Part shown: positions 17,216 through 24,723 of the stretch, in pieces
How positions within the stretch are numbered: position 1 is the first letter of the stretch
Layout: each line of letters begins with the position of its first letter
Assembly: GCA_035487295.1 (NCBI GenBank)
Contig: DATHMH010000034.1
Coordinates: 1 to 64,000, forward strand
Direction of reading: 5' to 3'
DNA: 64,000 nucleotides
DNA from: QIAW01 sp035487295
GTDB taxonomy: Bacteria > Acidobacteriota > Terriglobia > Terriglobales > Acidobacteriaceae
The notes under the pieces: generated by a model
What the model was told of the DNA's origin: nothing
Databases searched by the model: none
Seen by the model: the letters and a program-made list of their open reading frames with translations, nothing else
Position numbers and translations under genes: made by a program

Positions 17216-17313
17216 GAAGTTAGAAGTCAGAAGTAGGAATTTCGAAGAAGAAGGCCGATTGCTCAATTCTTAATTCTCGCTTCCGACTTCTCACTTCATA
17301 CTTCCAACTTCTG
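17215..17313. repeat. Inverted short-period repeat between convergent genes (AGAAGTC family)
   Basis: The left arm AAGTTAGAAGTCAGAAGTAG (from 17217) and the right arm with CTTCCGACTTCTCACTTC and CTTCCAACTTCTG (17279-17313) are approximate reverse complements. The arms flank about 40 bases and could fold into a long imperfect hairpin between the convergent dehalogenase and response-regulator genes. A third tract of the same family is at 18299-18327. Confidence 0.6.
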
Positions 17314-17319
17314 CCTTTC

Positions 17320-18183
17320 TCAGGCCGCTTTTTTAGAATTTCTTGATTTCCTGGCGGTGCGCCCCGGCCGGGTTACATCGCGGCTGAGATAGGCGCTGAT
17401 AGATTCGCGAAGCTGATCATGCAGTACGCTGGTAACTTTGATCAAGTCGCTGATAAGCGAGCTCACCTCGATGGCCAGCAGGTTTTGCTGCAAGGTTTGG
17501 CAAATAATGCCGTGCAGCAGGTGAGTTTCCTGCAGAATCATGGGAATGGTGTAACCTTGCTGCCGCCGGGTCATGCCATGTTGCGCGGCCTGGGCGCTCA
17601 GTGCCGGGCTCCCATCGCGCCCGGAATGCAGCAGATGCATGATGGCCTGAAGGATGCCGGGCAGGTGGTCTGAACGTTGCTCCGGGGTGAGCTTGATCGA
17701 GGCAATTTCCGGCACCTTCACCACCGCTGCCAGCCAATCCGTCACGATTTTGTGCGAATTCTCTTCCAGGATCGCAACCACAGGCTTGGGTTGCACCATG
17801 TGGCGCGGATTGCGCTGGCGCAGTTTGTCTTCAATGCGATCGACCAGCTGGGCCACATCAGCCGGTTTCACCACGTAATCGTCAACTTGGGAGCGAATGG
17901 CCTGCAGGGCGGTTTCAAAAGCCGGATAGCCGGTAATAATCAGGGTCACAGCGTGCGGTTGCGTGCGCCGCATGGCGCTGACCACGGTAAACCCATCGCC
18001 CGGTTCGCCAATATTCAGGTCCGAAATCAGGACATCGAAGTGATGTCTGTGCATTGCCGCCAGCGCATCTTTTACCGTGGCCGCCGCGTCCACCTGAAAG
18101 CCATGCCGCTCTAAGACCGCCGGCAATGTCAGGCGGAGGCTGACTTCATCGTCTACGAAGAGAATACGCCTCTTCTTTTTCAT
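17320..18183 (-). CDS. Response regulator with C-terminal RsbRD-like helical domain
   Basis: 287 residues. Residues 1-120 are a receiver domain: acidic pair D11/D12, phospho-acceptor D55 in LISDLNIGE and the conserved Lys in YVVKPAD. From about residue 135 a helical domain (VVAILEENSHKIVTDWLAAV ... QRSDHLPGIL) resembles the RsbRD N-terminal domain seen in stress sensors. There is no DNA-binding or known output motif, so it probably acts by protein contact. It lies third in a minus-strand group with the sensor kinase (19118) and a LuxR-type regulator (18337), and is likely fed by that kinase. The tail is basic. Confidence 0.85.
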   Translation of the reverse strand: MKKKRRILFVDDEVSLRLTLPAVLERHGFQVDAAATVKDALAAMHRHHFDVLISDLNIGEPGDGFTVVSAMRRTQPHAVTLIITGYPAFETALQAIRSQVDDYVVKPADVAQLVDRIEDKLRQRNPRHMVQPKPVVAILEENSHKIVTDWLAAVVKVPEIASIKLTPEQRSDHLPGILQAIMHLLHSGRDGSPALSAQAAQHGMTRRQQGYTIPMILQETHLLHGIICQTLQQNLLAIEVSSLISDLIKVTSVLHDQLRESISAYLSRDVTRPGRTARKSRNSKKAA

Positions 18184-18336
18184 AGTCCTACATTCCTATG
18201 AATTTAGTGTCGCTGCCAGACACTCAGGTTGGCAAAAAGAAAGATTTCTTTGCTGGACCAGCCACGGGATATTGGGCAAGAAATTACGATCCGTCTTTCT
18301 TACTTCTGACTTCAAACTTCTGACTTCCGGAAACCG

Positions 18337-19002
18337 CTACTGGTTGACTGGAATCTTGATGATCTTTTTCTGGATCGCGTAGGTCACCAGTTGTGCTTTA
18401 TTGTGAATATCGAGCTTGCGCATCAGGTTAAACTTGTGGGCCTCCACCGTCTTTACGCTCAGCCCCAGCATCACGGCGATTTCTTTGACCGAATTGCCTT
18501 CCGCCAGCAGCTTCAGGATCTCGCGTTCGCGAGCAGTCAGCGTGGAAATACGCGGGCGCATCTTCTGGTCGCGTACCCGGGAGCGAAAGTCTTCCACCAA
18601 TTTGCCCAGCACCTGCGAGCTTAAATACTTGCCGCCCTTGTACACGTCGCGCACCGCGCTGACCAGTTGGGGCGCGGGCGTATCTTTAAGCACGTAGCCG
18701 GAGGCGCCGACCTCCAGGCACTGTACCAGGTAATCTTCGTCTTCATACATGGTGAGGAACAGGACCTTGGTTTCAGGGCGGTTCTTCTTGATGTGGCGCG
18801 CGGCCTCAAAGGAAGAGAGTCCGGCCATGCCGATATCCATCAGCACAATGTCGGGGCGCAGGTCGCGGGCTTTCTCTACGGCATCACCGGCATTGGGCGA
18901 TTCGCCCACCACCTCGAAATCTGACTCGCTCTCCAGCAGGCGGCGTACGCCCTGGCGAAACAGTGTATGGTCGTCAACAAGCAAGCATTTGATTTTTGGC
19001 AT
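18337..19002 (-). CDS. NarL/FixJ-type response regulator with LuxR helix-turn-helix
   Basis: 221 residues. Receiver domain with acidic pair D10/D11, phospho-acceptor D56 in VLMDIGMAG, Thr in FLTMYED and Lys in GYVLKDTPAPQ. Residues about 150-215 are a LuxR-type DNA-binding domain (LTAREREILKLLAEGNSVKE, then MLGLSVKTVEAHKFNLMRKL). It should bind DNA as a dimer after phosphorylation. It is downstream of the sensor kinase by about 115 bases on the same strand, its most likely partner, because HisKA_3 kinases typically pair with NarL-type regulators. Confidence 0.93.
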   Translation of the reverse strand: MPKIKCLLVDDHTLFRQGVRRLLESESDFEVVGESPNAGDAVEKARDLRPDIVLMDIGMAGLSSFEAARHIKKNRPETKVLFLTMYEDEDYLVQCLEVGASGYVLKDTPAPQLVSAVRDVYKGGKYLSSQVLGKLVEDFRSRVRDQKMRPRISTLTAREREILKLLAEGNSVKEIAVMLGLSVKTVEAHKFNLMRKLDIHNKAQLVTYAIQKKIIKIPVNQ

Positions 19003-19117
19003 TCCTAATTACCTCTTTCATTCAAGGGCTCCGCAGCCAAAGGAAGGCTACTACGCCCTCGCAAAAACTTCGCGCTATTTCGGCGCTCAGTTTTTGCTCA
19101 CCCGTATTCGAGCATCG

Positions 19118-20752
19118 TTAGTGCACGTGTGAGCCAACAGCGGCAGCGGACAACGCCGGCGTTTCAACCGCCGATTGCAACGATGGCACGCTGACTTCCA
19201 GCCGCGTCCCTTTTCCTTTGGCCGATTGCACGCGCACCACCCCTTTCATGGACTTCACTCTTTCTTTGATTCCAGCCAGGCCGAATGAGTGGCCACGCGA
19301 GTTGCCGGATTTCGCGGCCATCCCCACCCCGTCATCCTCCACCGAGAGCCTCACCATGTCATTCTCCCGGACAAGCTGGATATTTACCGTGTGCGCCTGG
19401 GCGTGTTTCACCACGTTATGCAGGGCCTCCTGCACGATGCGGTACAGGGCGGTTTCAGTCTCGGAATCGAGGCGGCCAACGTCGTCGGCAACGTTCACGC
19501 GCGCCTTGACCCCGGTATTGCGGAACAGATCTTTGGCCTCTTTGCGAATGGCGGCCACCAGCCCCAACTCCTGCAGAACCAGGGGAGAGAGTTTGCCGAT
19601 AATGCGGCGGATGCCGTCAATGGTGCGGTCTACCACAGACACAGTCTCGCGGATCTTGGCGCGGGGAGCGCGCTGCGGTACGGCCTGCTCCAGCATGCCT
19701 AGATAGAGCCGGATCACCATCAGCGCCTGGCCGGTCTCATCGTGCAGCTCACGGCTAATGCGCTTGCGCTCTTCTTCCTGCGCACGCAGCAGGTGGCCGC
19801 TGAGTTCGGCGATGCGCGCCTCGCGTTCGCGCAACGTCTCGGCGATGTGGGCGCGGTCAATGGCAAGGGCGGAGCGGTCGGCGATGGCGCGCATCAATTC
19901 GCGCTCGGTGGGCAGCCACTCATAAGGCCGGTCAAAGCCCAGCAGGATCACGCCGATCACGCTGCCATCGGCCATTTTGAGCGGCATGCCCCATAAGGTT
20001 TTTGCTTTGTTGCGCCACGCCGGGTTCAGATTAGGATCGTCATGGCTGGCATCGAGCGAAATGGCGGGCTCTCCGCTCTGGGCGATGGCGCCGGAAAATC
20101 CCTGGCCCGGTTGTATTTCTACGTCTTCGTGAATCTCGCCTTCAAGTCCTACCGAAGCCTTCACATGCAACAGCTCAGAATCAGCTTCGCGCAGCAGAAC
20201 CACGCCCATACGCGCGTTAAATATCGTGGTTGAAATGCGCAGCACGCGCTCCAGCAGGATGGTCACAGTAGGAGCAGCCAGCTCGGCATCAAGGATGGAA
20301 AGCAGCGCGGTTGATTCGTTGCTTTTGGTGTCAAAGTAAGCGCCGCTGACGGTTACAAACGTCGCCGAATTCAGCGTTTCCAGCGCGGCAATGGCTTCGG
20401 CGCGGCGCTCGCCAAACAAACTTCCCAGGTAGGGCTCGCACTTCGATTGATAAATATCGAGCGAGAAGGCCACCAGGCGTGTATCGACCTTCAATTTCGC
20501 CAGGCGGGTGCCGGTGTAAACCAGGTTCTCAATAAAGCCCTGCAAATCTCCGTGACAAAGATAAGAACATGCGGTGGCGATCTTGGTGCGCTCCAGCGCG
20601 GCCAGGGCGCGCGCTTCAAAATGAAACTCTTCGGTAATTTTTTCGCGCCACGCCGCGGTGATGTCGGGGAAATAGGGCTCGAGAGCGCGAGCGACTTCCA
20701 CGATCAGCTCGCGCGAGCTTTCTTTTAACGGCAGTACGGCAGACACAACCAA
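19118..20752 (-). CDS. NarX/DegS-type sensor histidine kinase with GAF domain
   Basis: About 544 residues. The N-terminal 130 residues are helical (EPYFPDITAAWREKITEEFH) and resemble an RsbRD- or globin-like input domain. A GAF domain follows (about 150-310: LLERVLRISTTIFNARMGVV ... FDRPYEWLPTERELM). A HisKA_3 dimerisation helix carries the phospho-accepting His337 in ISRELHDETGQALMV. The HATPase has IVQEALHNVVKHAQA and DDGVGM. No membrane helix is present, so it senses cytoplasmic cues. The start is TTG 20752 or GTG 20746; AGGAG lies 4 and 10 bases upstream respectively. It heads the group with two response regulators. Confidence 0.9.
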   Translation of the reverse strand: MVVSAVLPLKESSRELIVEVARALEPYFPDITAAWREKITEEFHFEARALAALERTKIATACSYLCHGDLQGFIENLVYTGTRLAKLKVDTRLVAFSLDIYQSKCEPYLGSLFGERRAEAIAALETLNSATFVTVSGAYFDTKSNESTALLSILDAELAAPTVTILLERVLRISTTIFNARMGVVLLREADSELLHVKASVGLEGEIHEDVEIQPGQGFSGAIAQSGEPAISLDASHDDPNLNPAWRNKAKTLWGMPLKMADGSVIGVILLGFDRPYEWLPTERELMRAIADRSALAIDRAHIAETLREREARIAELSGHLLRAQEEERKRISRELHDETGQALMVIRLYLGMLEQAVPQRAPRAKIRETVSVVDRTIDGIRRIIGKLSPLVLQELGLVAAIRKEAKDLFRNTGVKARVNVADDVGRLDSETETALYRIVQEALHNVVKHAQAHTVNIQLVRENDMVRLSVEDDGVGMAAKSGNSRGHSFGLAGIKERVKSMKGVVRVQSAKGKGTRLEVSVPSLQSAVETPALSAAAVGSHVH

Positions 20753-21031
20753 ACAACTCCTATTGGCCAGAGGGAGGTCTCACGGAAAGAGACAGCTAAA
20801 ATTTGAAGATTACTATCTGGTTATCTCAAAATACCAGAATTTCAAGTATTTTAACCGCTTTTTCGGAAAAATGTCACTGAATCAACATTATGTTTACCTT
20901 TTTCTTATAAGGGGAAAGACGGTCGAACAAAAGGGGAATCCGGCAGGGTGTGCCATCATGCGCCCGGTTTTTCAATAAGTGGCTTAGAGAACCTCGATTC
21001 AGGATTCCAGAAATTATGTGGCCAAAATTAA
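20753..21031. other. Spacer between divergent kinase and MarR genes
   Basis: About 280 bases, AT-rich in the middle, without a convincing gene; the short open frame here has a random-looking translation. It must contain the kinase promoter on the minus strand and holds the first copy of the 65-base repeat (20874-20938). Confidence 0.5.
20874..20938 (+). repeat. 65-base direct repeat, copy 1
   Basis: It begins TCACTGAAT and ends CGAACAAAAGGGGAA, with two AAGGGGAA blocks (near 20920 and 20931). The second copy is at 22112-22177 in the same orientation, differing at roughly eight positions. The two bracket the MarR-SRPBCC pair. Confidence 0.85.
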
Positions 21032-21071
21032 TTTGATTTGACAAATCAAACTATTATCGTATTATTGTTGT
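21032..21071 (+). promoter_or_regulatory. marR-type promoter with palindromic operator
   Basis: TTTGATTT (21032-21039) and AAATCAAA (21043-21050) form a perfect 19-base palindrome with centre GAC, the size and symmetry of a MarR operator. It overlaps a consensus -35 box, TTGACA (21038-21043). A -10 box, TATTAT (21060-21065), follows after 16 bases. Initiation would fall about 21072, on the start codon of the MarR gene. Repressor binding would cover the -35 box, implying autorepression. Confidence 0.75.
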
Positions 21072-21539
21072 GTGAAAGATCATGGAGTCCGGCGGTTATT
21101 AGAGTTTTATCCCAAGATCTTTTTCGCGTGCCATGTGCGTCATGTGCGTGATCCTGAAACGCACAAACAAGTTAGCGCACACCAGGCAAGTGTGCTGGAT
21201 CATCTCGATGACAAAGAACCAACCAGCCTCATGATTCTGGCCAAACACATGGGAGTAACGGCTTCGACTATGTCGCTGACTGTGGAGCGTTTGGTGCGGA
21301 GTGGCCACGTGGTGCGTGCAAAGGATGCTGGCGATGCCCGCCGCGTATGCCTACGGCTCACGCCCGCGGGACTGCGTATCAAGAACATGCAGAAGGTGTT
21401 GGATCCGGAGCGTGTGAGCGATCTGCTGTCGTTATTGTCTGTAGAAGATCGTGAAGCGGGCCTGCGCGGCCTGGAACTTCTGGCCGCCGCCGCCGAACAA
21501 CAGGTCCAATTGAAAAACACAAGGGGAGCAAGCGGATGA
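21072..21539 (+). CDS. MarR-family transcriptional repressor
   Basis: 155 residues from GTG 21072. A winged helix-turn-helix occupies about residues 35-100: SAHQASVLDHLDDKEPTSLM, ILAKHMGVTASTMSLTVERL as recognition helix, and wing AKDAGDARRVCLRLTPAG with the conserved Asp-Arg pair. N- and C-terminal helices form the dimer interface. There is no ribosome-binding site, and the promoter places transcription at about the start codon, so the message may be leaderless. The stop overlaps the ATG of the SRPBCC gene (ATGA), so both are one operon. The ligand is unknown; such repressors often respond to phenolic or hydrophobic compounds. Confidence 0.9.
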   Translation: MKDHGVRRLLEFYPKIFFACHVRHVRDPETHKQVSAHQASVLDHLDDKEPTSLMILAKHMGVTASTMSLTVERLVRSGHVVRAKDAGDARRVCLRLTPAGLRIKNMQKVLDPERVSDLLSLLSVEDREAGLRGLELLAAAAEQQVQLKNTRGASG

Positions 21540-22054
21540 AATGGGTCCTAATTGTAGTGATTGCGCTGGTTGCACTGGTCGTTGCGGGCTGGGTGATTGG
21601 ATTGTTGCTGCCCAAGGGACATACGGCCATCCGCACACTGCATTTGAAACAATCACCGGAGGCCGTCTGGGCAGTTATTACCGACGCTCAGTCCATGCCA
21701 TCGTGGCGTCTTAACGTCATCAAGATTGAGCGCCTGCCTGATCAGAACGGCCATCCGGTTTGGCGTGAGACTTACAAGAGTGGCGAATCGCTTGCGTTAG
21801 AAATGCTGGAATCGCTTCCACCGAGGCGTTTGGTAGGTCGCATTGCCGATCCTAAACTCCCATTCGGCGGGACTTGGACCTACGAAATCATGCCTGCCGA
21901 TGGTGGCTGCACCATTACGATCACCGAGCACGGAGAGGTCTACAACCCTATCTTCCGGCTGGTTTCACGTTTCATGAACCAGGCGGGAACAATCGAGGAG
22001 TACTTAACTTATCTGGCGCACAAATTTGGGGAAGAACCAAACTTTCACCACTGA
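21536..22054 (+). CDS. Membrane-anchored SRPBCC (START-like) domain protein
   Basis: 172 residues. An N-terminal membrane helix (VLIVVIALVALVVAGWVIG) is followed by an SRPBCC hydrophobic-cavity domain: RTLHLKQSPEAVWAVITDAQ, PSWRLNVIKIERL, GTWTYEIMPADGGCTITITE and a long C-terminal helix (LVSRFMNQAGTIEEYLTYLA). The fold binds lipids, polyketides or similar hydrophobic molecules. It overlaps the MarR gene by four bases and is translationally coupled to it. A natural inference is that it handles the ligand sensed by MarR, or a product of it. Confidence 0.87.
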   Translation: MKWVLIVVIALVALVVAGWVIGLLLPKGHTAIRTLHLKQSPEAVWAVITDAQSMPSWRLNVIKIERLPDQNGHPVWRETYKSGESLALEMLESLPPRRLVGRIADPKLPFGGTWTYEIMPADGGCTITITEHGEVYNPIFRLVSRFMNQAGTIEEYLTYLAHKFGEEPNFHH

Positions 22055-22068
22055 CACTATCTGCGGGA

Positions 22069-22113
22069 TCAGAACCCCTTCTCCGAGTCCAGGAGTATGG
22101 TTACCAAGCCATC
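22069..22113 (-). pseudogene. Orphan 3' end of dtd (D-aminoacyl-tRNA deacylase)
   Basis: The minus strand encodes DGLVTILLDSEKGF and then TGA. This matches the last 14 codons of the intact dtd gene (DGPVTILLDSEKGF, stop at 22827), with one residue and about nine bases different. Upstream of the Asp codon the match ends abruptly at the second 65-base repeat, and the frame closes soon after. It is therefore a separated tail of a dtd copy, not a gene. Confidence 0.85.
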
Positions 22114-22177
22114 ACTGAATTGACATTAATGTTTACCTCTTTCTTAAAAGGGGAAAGACGGCCGAACAAAAGGGGAA
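22112..22177 (+). repeat. 65-base direct repeat, copy 2
   Basis: Same orientation as copy 1 (20874-20938). Its left end abuts the orphan dtd tail. The core AAAGGGGAAAGACG and the AAAAGGGGAA end resemble REP-like G-rich blocks found near some RAYT-type transposases. No transposase gene is present here. Confidence 0.85.
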
Positions 22178-22187
22178 CGCCAACAGT

Positions 22188-22235
22188 TTAACCACAAAGG
22201 ACGCGAAGGAGGACGAAGGGCACGAAGGAAGGCGA
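22188..22235. repeat. Spacer repeat of the CACAAAGGACAC family
   Basis: Begins TTAACCACAAAGGACGCGAA and continues with ACGAAGGGCACGAAGGA. Related tracts are at 32749, 32847, 47353 (inside pcrA), 51593 and 52981. Confidence 0.7.
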
Positions 22236-22317
22236 AAAATTTGATTTACTTGATTTTGGAGAAGCATCAACAAATCTAGCGAAAAAGTTCAGAAAAGAGC
22301 CTCGGCTTACGCAGTAG

Positions 22318-22830
22318 TCAATAGTCGTTGATCGGGCTGTCTTTGCTTGCCGGCTTGCCTCGATCCACTCGCATCACTCCAGTTTCATCAATGAAGAAAT
22401 GCCGTACGCCAGCTTGAGGTGTCGCTGGATCTCCATGTACCGTGTAGCTCTCGATAATTCCCTTAGCATTCGGTGGTCCTGGAATATAGGTGTAAAAATA
22501 CCCGCTTTTCGCGGTCGCTGGGCTTGAGGCGTTGGCCAAGACAAAATCAATCAGGCATGCCGATGTTGGAGGAAGTAGATTCGAAGCTGGGCAACCATCT
22601 GCAGGCGATCCCAATTCACGTAATGTTCGCGAATAGCCCCGCTTGGGAAAGCTCTGCCGATATTGCTCCTCTGCAGTGGAGATGGTTTGTACGCCATAGT
22701 CAGGCCGCGGGTAGAGATCGCGCTCAACGGCACGGAATGCATAGACCGAAAAAATGAGGATTCCAATTATCGTGAGGCCACTGAGGGCAACGTAGGTCCA
22801 TTTGCTGTGCAAGATTCGCATCGTCTTCAA
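22318..22830 (-). CDS. Pseudopilin-like single-pass membrane protein
   Basis: 170 residues. One N-terminal helix (WTYVALSGLTIIGILIFSVY) is followed by a domain resembling the globular part of type IV pilin or pseudopilin proteins: STAEEQYRQSFPKRGYSRTL, GYFYTYIPG and VRHFFIDETGVMRVD. The usual prepilin peptidase site (G-F-T-L-x-E) before the helix is missing, so normal processing is doubtful. Two Cys (in DGCPASN and SACLID) may form a disulphide. The ATG overlaps the dtd stop (ATGA). It lies between the intact dtd gene and the orphan dtd tail, so it may have arrived with that rearrangement. No pilus genes are nearby. Confidence 0.7.
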   Translation of the reverse strand: MKTMRILHSKWTYVALSGLTIIGILIFSVYAFRAVERDLYPRPDYGVQTISTAEEQYRQSFPKRGYSRTLRELGSPADGCPASNLLPPTSACLIDFVLANASSPATAKSGYFYTYIPGPPNAKGIIESYTVHGDPATPQAGVRHFFIDETGVMRVDRGKPASKDSPINDY

Positions 22831-23276
22831 AATCCTTTCTCCGAATCCAGCAGTATGGTTACCGGGCCATCATTCACCAACTCAACTTGCATCACGGCCT
22901 GGAAGATGCCCGTCTGGCAGGGAATGCCCAATCCGCGCAGGCGCTCGATCATGTATTCGTAGAGCTTACGCGCCTGCTCTGCCGGCGCGGCTGCGTCAAA
23001 AGACGGCCGCTTGCCCCGCCGGACGTCCCCATACAGTGTGAATTGCGAGACCAGCAGCACCGCTCCCTTAATATCCGCGACAGAGAGGTTCATCTTGCCG
23101 TCCGGATCTTCAAAAATGCGCAGCCCGGCAATCTTCTCGGCCAGATAATCGGCGGCAGCTTCTGTATCGGTGCGGGAAACGCCCAGCAGCACCAGCAATC
23201 CGCGGCCGATCTGGCCCACAATTTTGCCGTCCACTCTGACGCTGGCGCGGCTCACGCGTTGTATCACCGCACGCAT
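22827..23276 (-). CDS. dtd: D-aminoacyl-tRNA deacylase
   Basis: 149 residues from ATG 23276, the family length; the open frame extends 21 codons further upstream but without support. It opens with MRAVIQRVSRASVRVDG. The active-site SQFTLYGDVRRGKRPSF supplies the Ser-Gln-Phe-Thr core, and NDGPVTILLD near the end is the Gly-cis-Pro motif that excludes L-amino acids. It removes D-amino acids and glycine from mischarged tRNAs. A terminator at 23307-23335 separates it from the upstream glycine-zipper gene, so it has its own promoter. Its last 14 codons have a second, separate copy at 22069. Confidence 0.95.
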   Translation of the reverse strand: MRAVIQRVSRASVRVDGKIVGQIGRGLLVLLGVSRTDTEAAADYLAEKIAGLRIFEDPDGKMNLSVADIKGAVLLVSQFTLYGDVRRGKRPSFDAAAPAEQARKLYEYMIERLRGLGIPCQTGIFQAVMQVELVNDGPVTILLDSEKGF

Positions 23277-23306
23277 GAATGAAAACGCAATTGTAAGCCT
23301 TGGCAA

Positions 23307-23335
23307 ATAAAAAAGCGGTAACCGGATGTTACCGC
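23307..23335 (-). terminator. Intrinsic terminator of the second glycine-zipper gene
   Basis: On the minus strand, GCGGTAAC pairs with GTTACCGC (23315-23335) around a five-base loop, followed by TTTTTTATTT (23305-23314). Confidence 0.88.
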
Positions 23336-23370
23336 TCATCGTTTTCGTTATTGTTCCAACAATACTTTGA

Positions 23371-23922
23371 CTATTGGGTGCTGTGGATCCTGAAGCTGAT
23401 CACAGTCTCGGCTGGAACCGTGGCCTGCATTTTGCCGGTGGCCATGGCCAGGCCGGTTCCTGCCGCCGCACCGGCGCCGGCGCCAATCAGGGCGCCTTTA
23501 CCGCCACCTGCCAGGCCGCCAATCAGCGCGCCTAAGCCCGCGCCCCCGCCAATCTTGGTGGCGTTACTGGTGGTGTGGCTCTTGCCCTTGAATGAGCGCG
23601 AACTGCTGCTCACGGGAATGCCGTTCACCGAAGTCAGGCGCAGAGTCAACAGCCCGGGCGCATGGATGCGTCCGCTATCTTTGGCGTACGAGATTATGCC
23701 CTTGACCGGGTCGCCGGCATGGGCAATGGTTTGGTTTCCATTTACGACCAGGTCATTGACCAACGAACCTGACCAGGCTTGCCCACTACGGTTTGTCCCC
23801 GATTTCAGCGTGCTATAGGTGCGCACGGTAACATAAGTTGCGGCAGGAATCGTCTCCGCCATGGCCACGGCCGCCAGCGCCAGCAACACCATAAACACCA
23901 GTAAAATACGATTTGCTCTCAT
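23371..23922 (-). CDS. Secreted glycine-zipper protein, paralogue of the lipoprotein at 15752
   Basis: 183 residues. The signal peptide (LLVFMVLLALAAVAMA) has no lipobox Cys, so unlike its paralogue it is probably not lipidated. A beta domain with TIPAATYVTVRTYSTLKSG, a SRSFKGKSH segment and a glycine zipper follow. The zipper block is practically identical in protein, and very close in DNA, to that of 15752. A final strand (VPAETVISFRIHS) matches the end of the paralogue. It probably associates with the envelope; function unknown. Terminated by the hairpin at 23307. Confidence 0.85.
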   Translation of the reverse strand: MRANRILLVFMVLLALAAVAMAETIPAATYVTVRTYSTLKSGTNRSGQAWSGSLVNDLVVNGNQTIAHAGDPVKGIISYAKDSGRIHAPGLLTLRLTSVNGIPVSSSSRSFKGKSHTTSNATKIGGGAGLGALIGGLAGGGKGALIGAGAGAAAGTGLAMATGKMQATVPAETVISFRIHSTQ

Positions 23923-24006
23923 TAGAATGCTCCTCTCAATATCGGAAATACTTCGTTACACTGCTATCAGAACCGGGAATCGATTTGGCTTAAAATTCAT
24001 CTTAAA

Positions 24007-24714
24007 ATGCGGAACTCTGCTACTAATTCAGCACGCAATATACCAAACTATGCCAATAAATTGTTAGATTTGGCTGGTCTGACCCCTCTCCCGGCCCAAT
24101 TTTACATACCTGACCCTAGAGAAATTGCACCTAAACTACTGGGAAAGATACTCTTACGGAGAAAAGGCCGTTCCCTGCGTACTGGCCGCATTGTCGAGCT
24201 TGAGGTCTACCTTGGGGCCGACGATGCCGCCGCCCATGCCGCCGCCGGCCTCACCCAGCGCAACAGCGTCTTGTTTGGACCACCCGGACGGGCCTATGTT
24301 TACCTCACTTATGGTCTGCACTATTGCCTGAATATCTCTTGTATGCCCGAAGGCCAGGCTGGCAGCGTGTTATTTCGCGCTCTGGAACCACTGGCAGGAT
24401 TTTCCGCAATGGCCAAAGCACGCGGATTAGCGTCAACGACTGCTAAAGAACCGCAGACCTTGCGGCTGCTCACCAGCGGACCGGCGCGTCTGTGCCAGGC
24501 GCTGGAAATTACCCGCGAACAAGACAACAATCGCGATATGACCTCGCCAGACTCCGGTCTGTGGATCGCCGATGATGGATATAAAGTAAAAAAAGTCGTT
24601 ATCACCCCACGCATCGGCATCACCAGATCGGCGGAGCTTCCATTGCGCTATTACATTGAGGGCAATCCGTTTGTTTCTGGAATGAAGAAGATCAGGAATA
24701 GTGGATCAGTTTAA
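24007..24714 (+). CDS. DNA-3-methyladenine glycosylase (AAG/MPG family)
   Basis: 235 residues from ATG 24007, which gives about 30 extra residues before the conserved core; a later start near 24060 is possible. Core motifs are APKLLGKILLR, GRIVELEVYLG with the catalytic Glu, AAHAAAGLTQRNSVLFGPPG, AYVYLTYGLHYCLN (the DNA-intercalating Tyr region), and RLLTSGPARLCQALEIT. It excises alkylated bases such as 3-methyladenine or hypoxanthine in base-excision repair. It converges on phoU with nine bases between the stops. Confidence 0.92.
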   Translation: MRNSATNSARNIPNYANKLLDLAGLTPLPAQFYIPDPREIAPKLLGKILLRRKGRSLRTGRIVELEVYLGADDAAAHAAAGLTQRNSVLFGPPGRAYVYLTYGLHYCLNISCMPEGQAGSVLFRALEPLAGFSAMAKARGLASTTAKEPQTLRLLTSGPARLCQALEITREQDNNRDMTSPDSGLWIADDGYKVKKVVITPRIGITRSAELPLRYYIEGNPFVSGMKKIRNSGSV

Positions 24715-24723
24715 AACAACTAC

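Noticed and set aside
20763..20978. 71-codon plus-strand frame before the MarR gene
   Set aside because: It includes the 65-base repeat and has no ribosome-binding site or protein-like pattern.
22195..22235. Possible CRISPR-like repeats in the CACAAAGG tracts
   Set aside because: Units are 7-10 bases, degenerate, without regular spacers; no cas gene is present.
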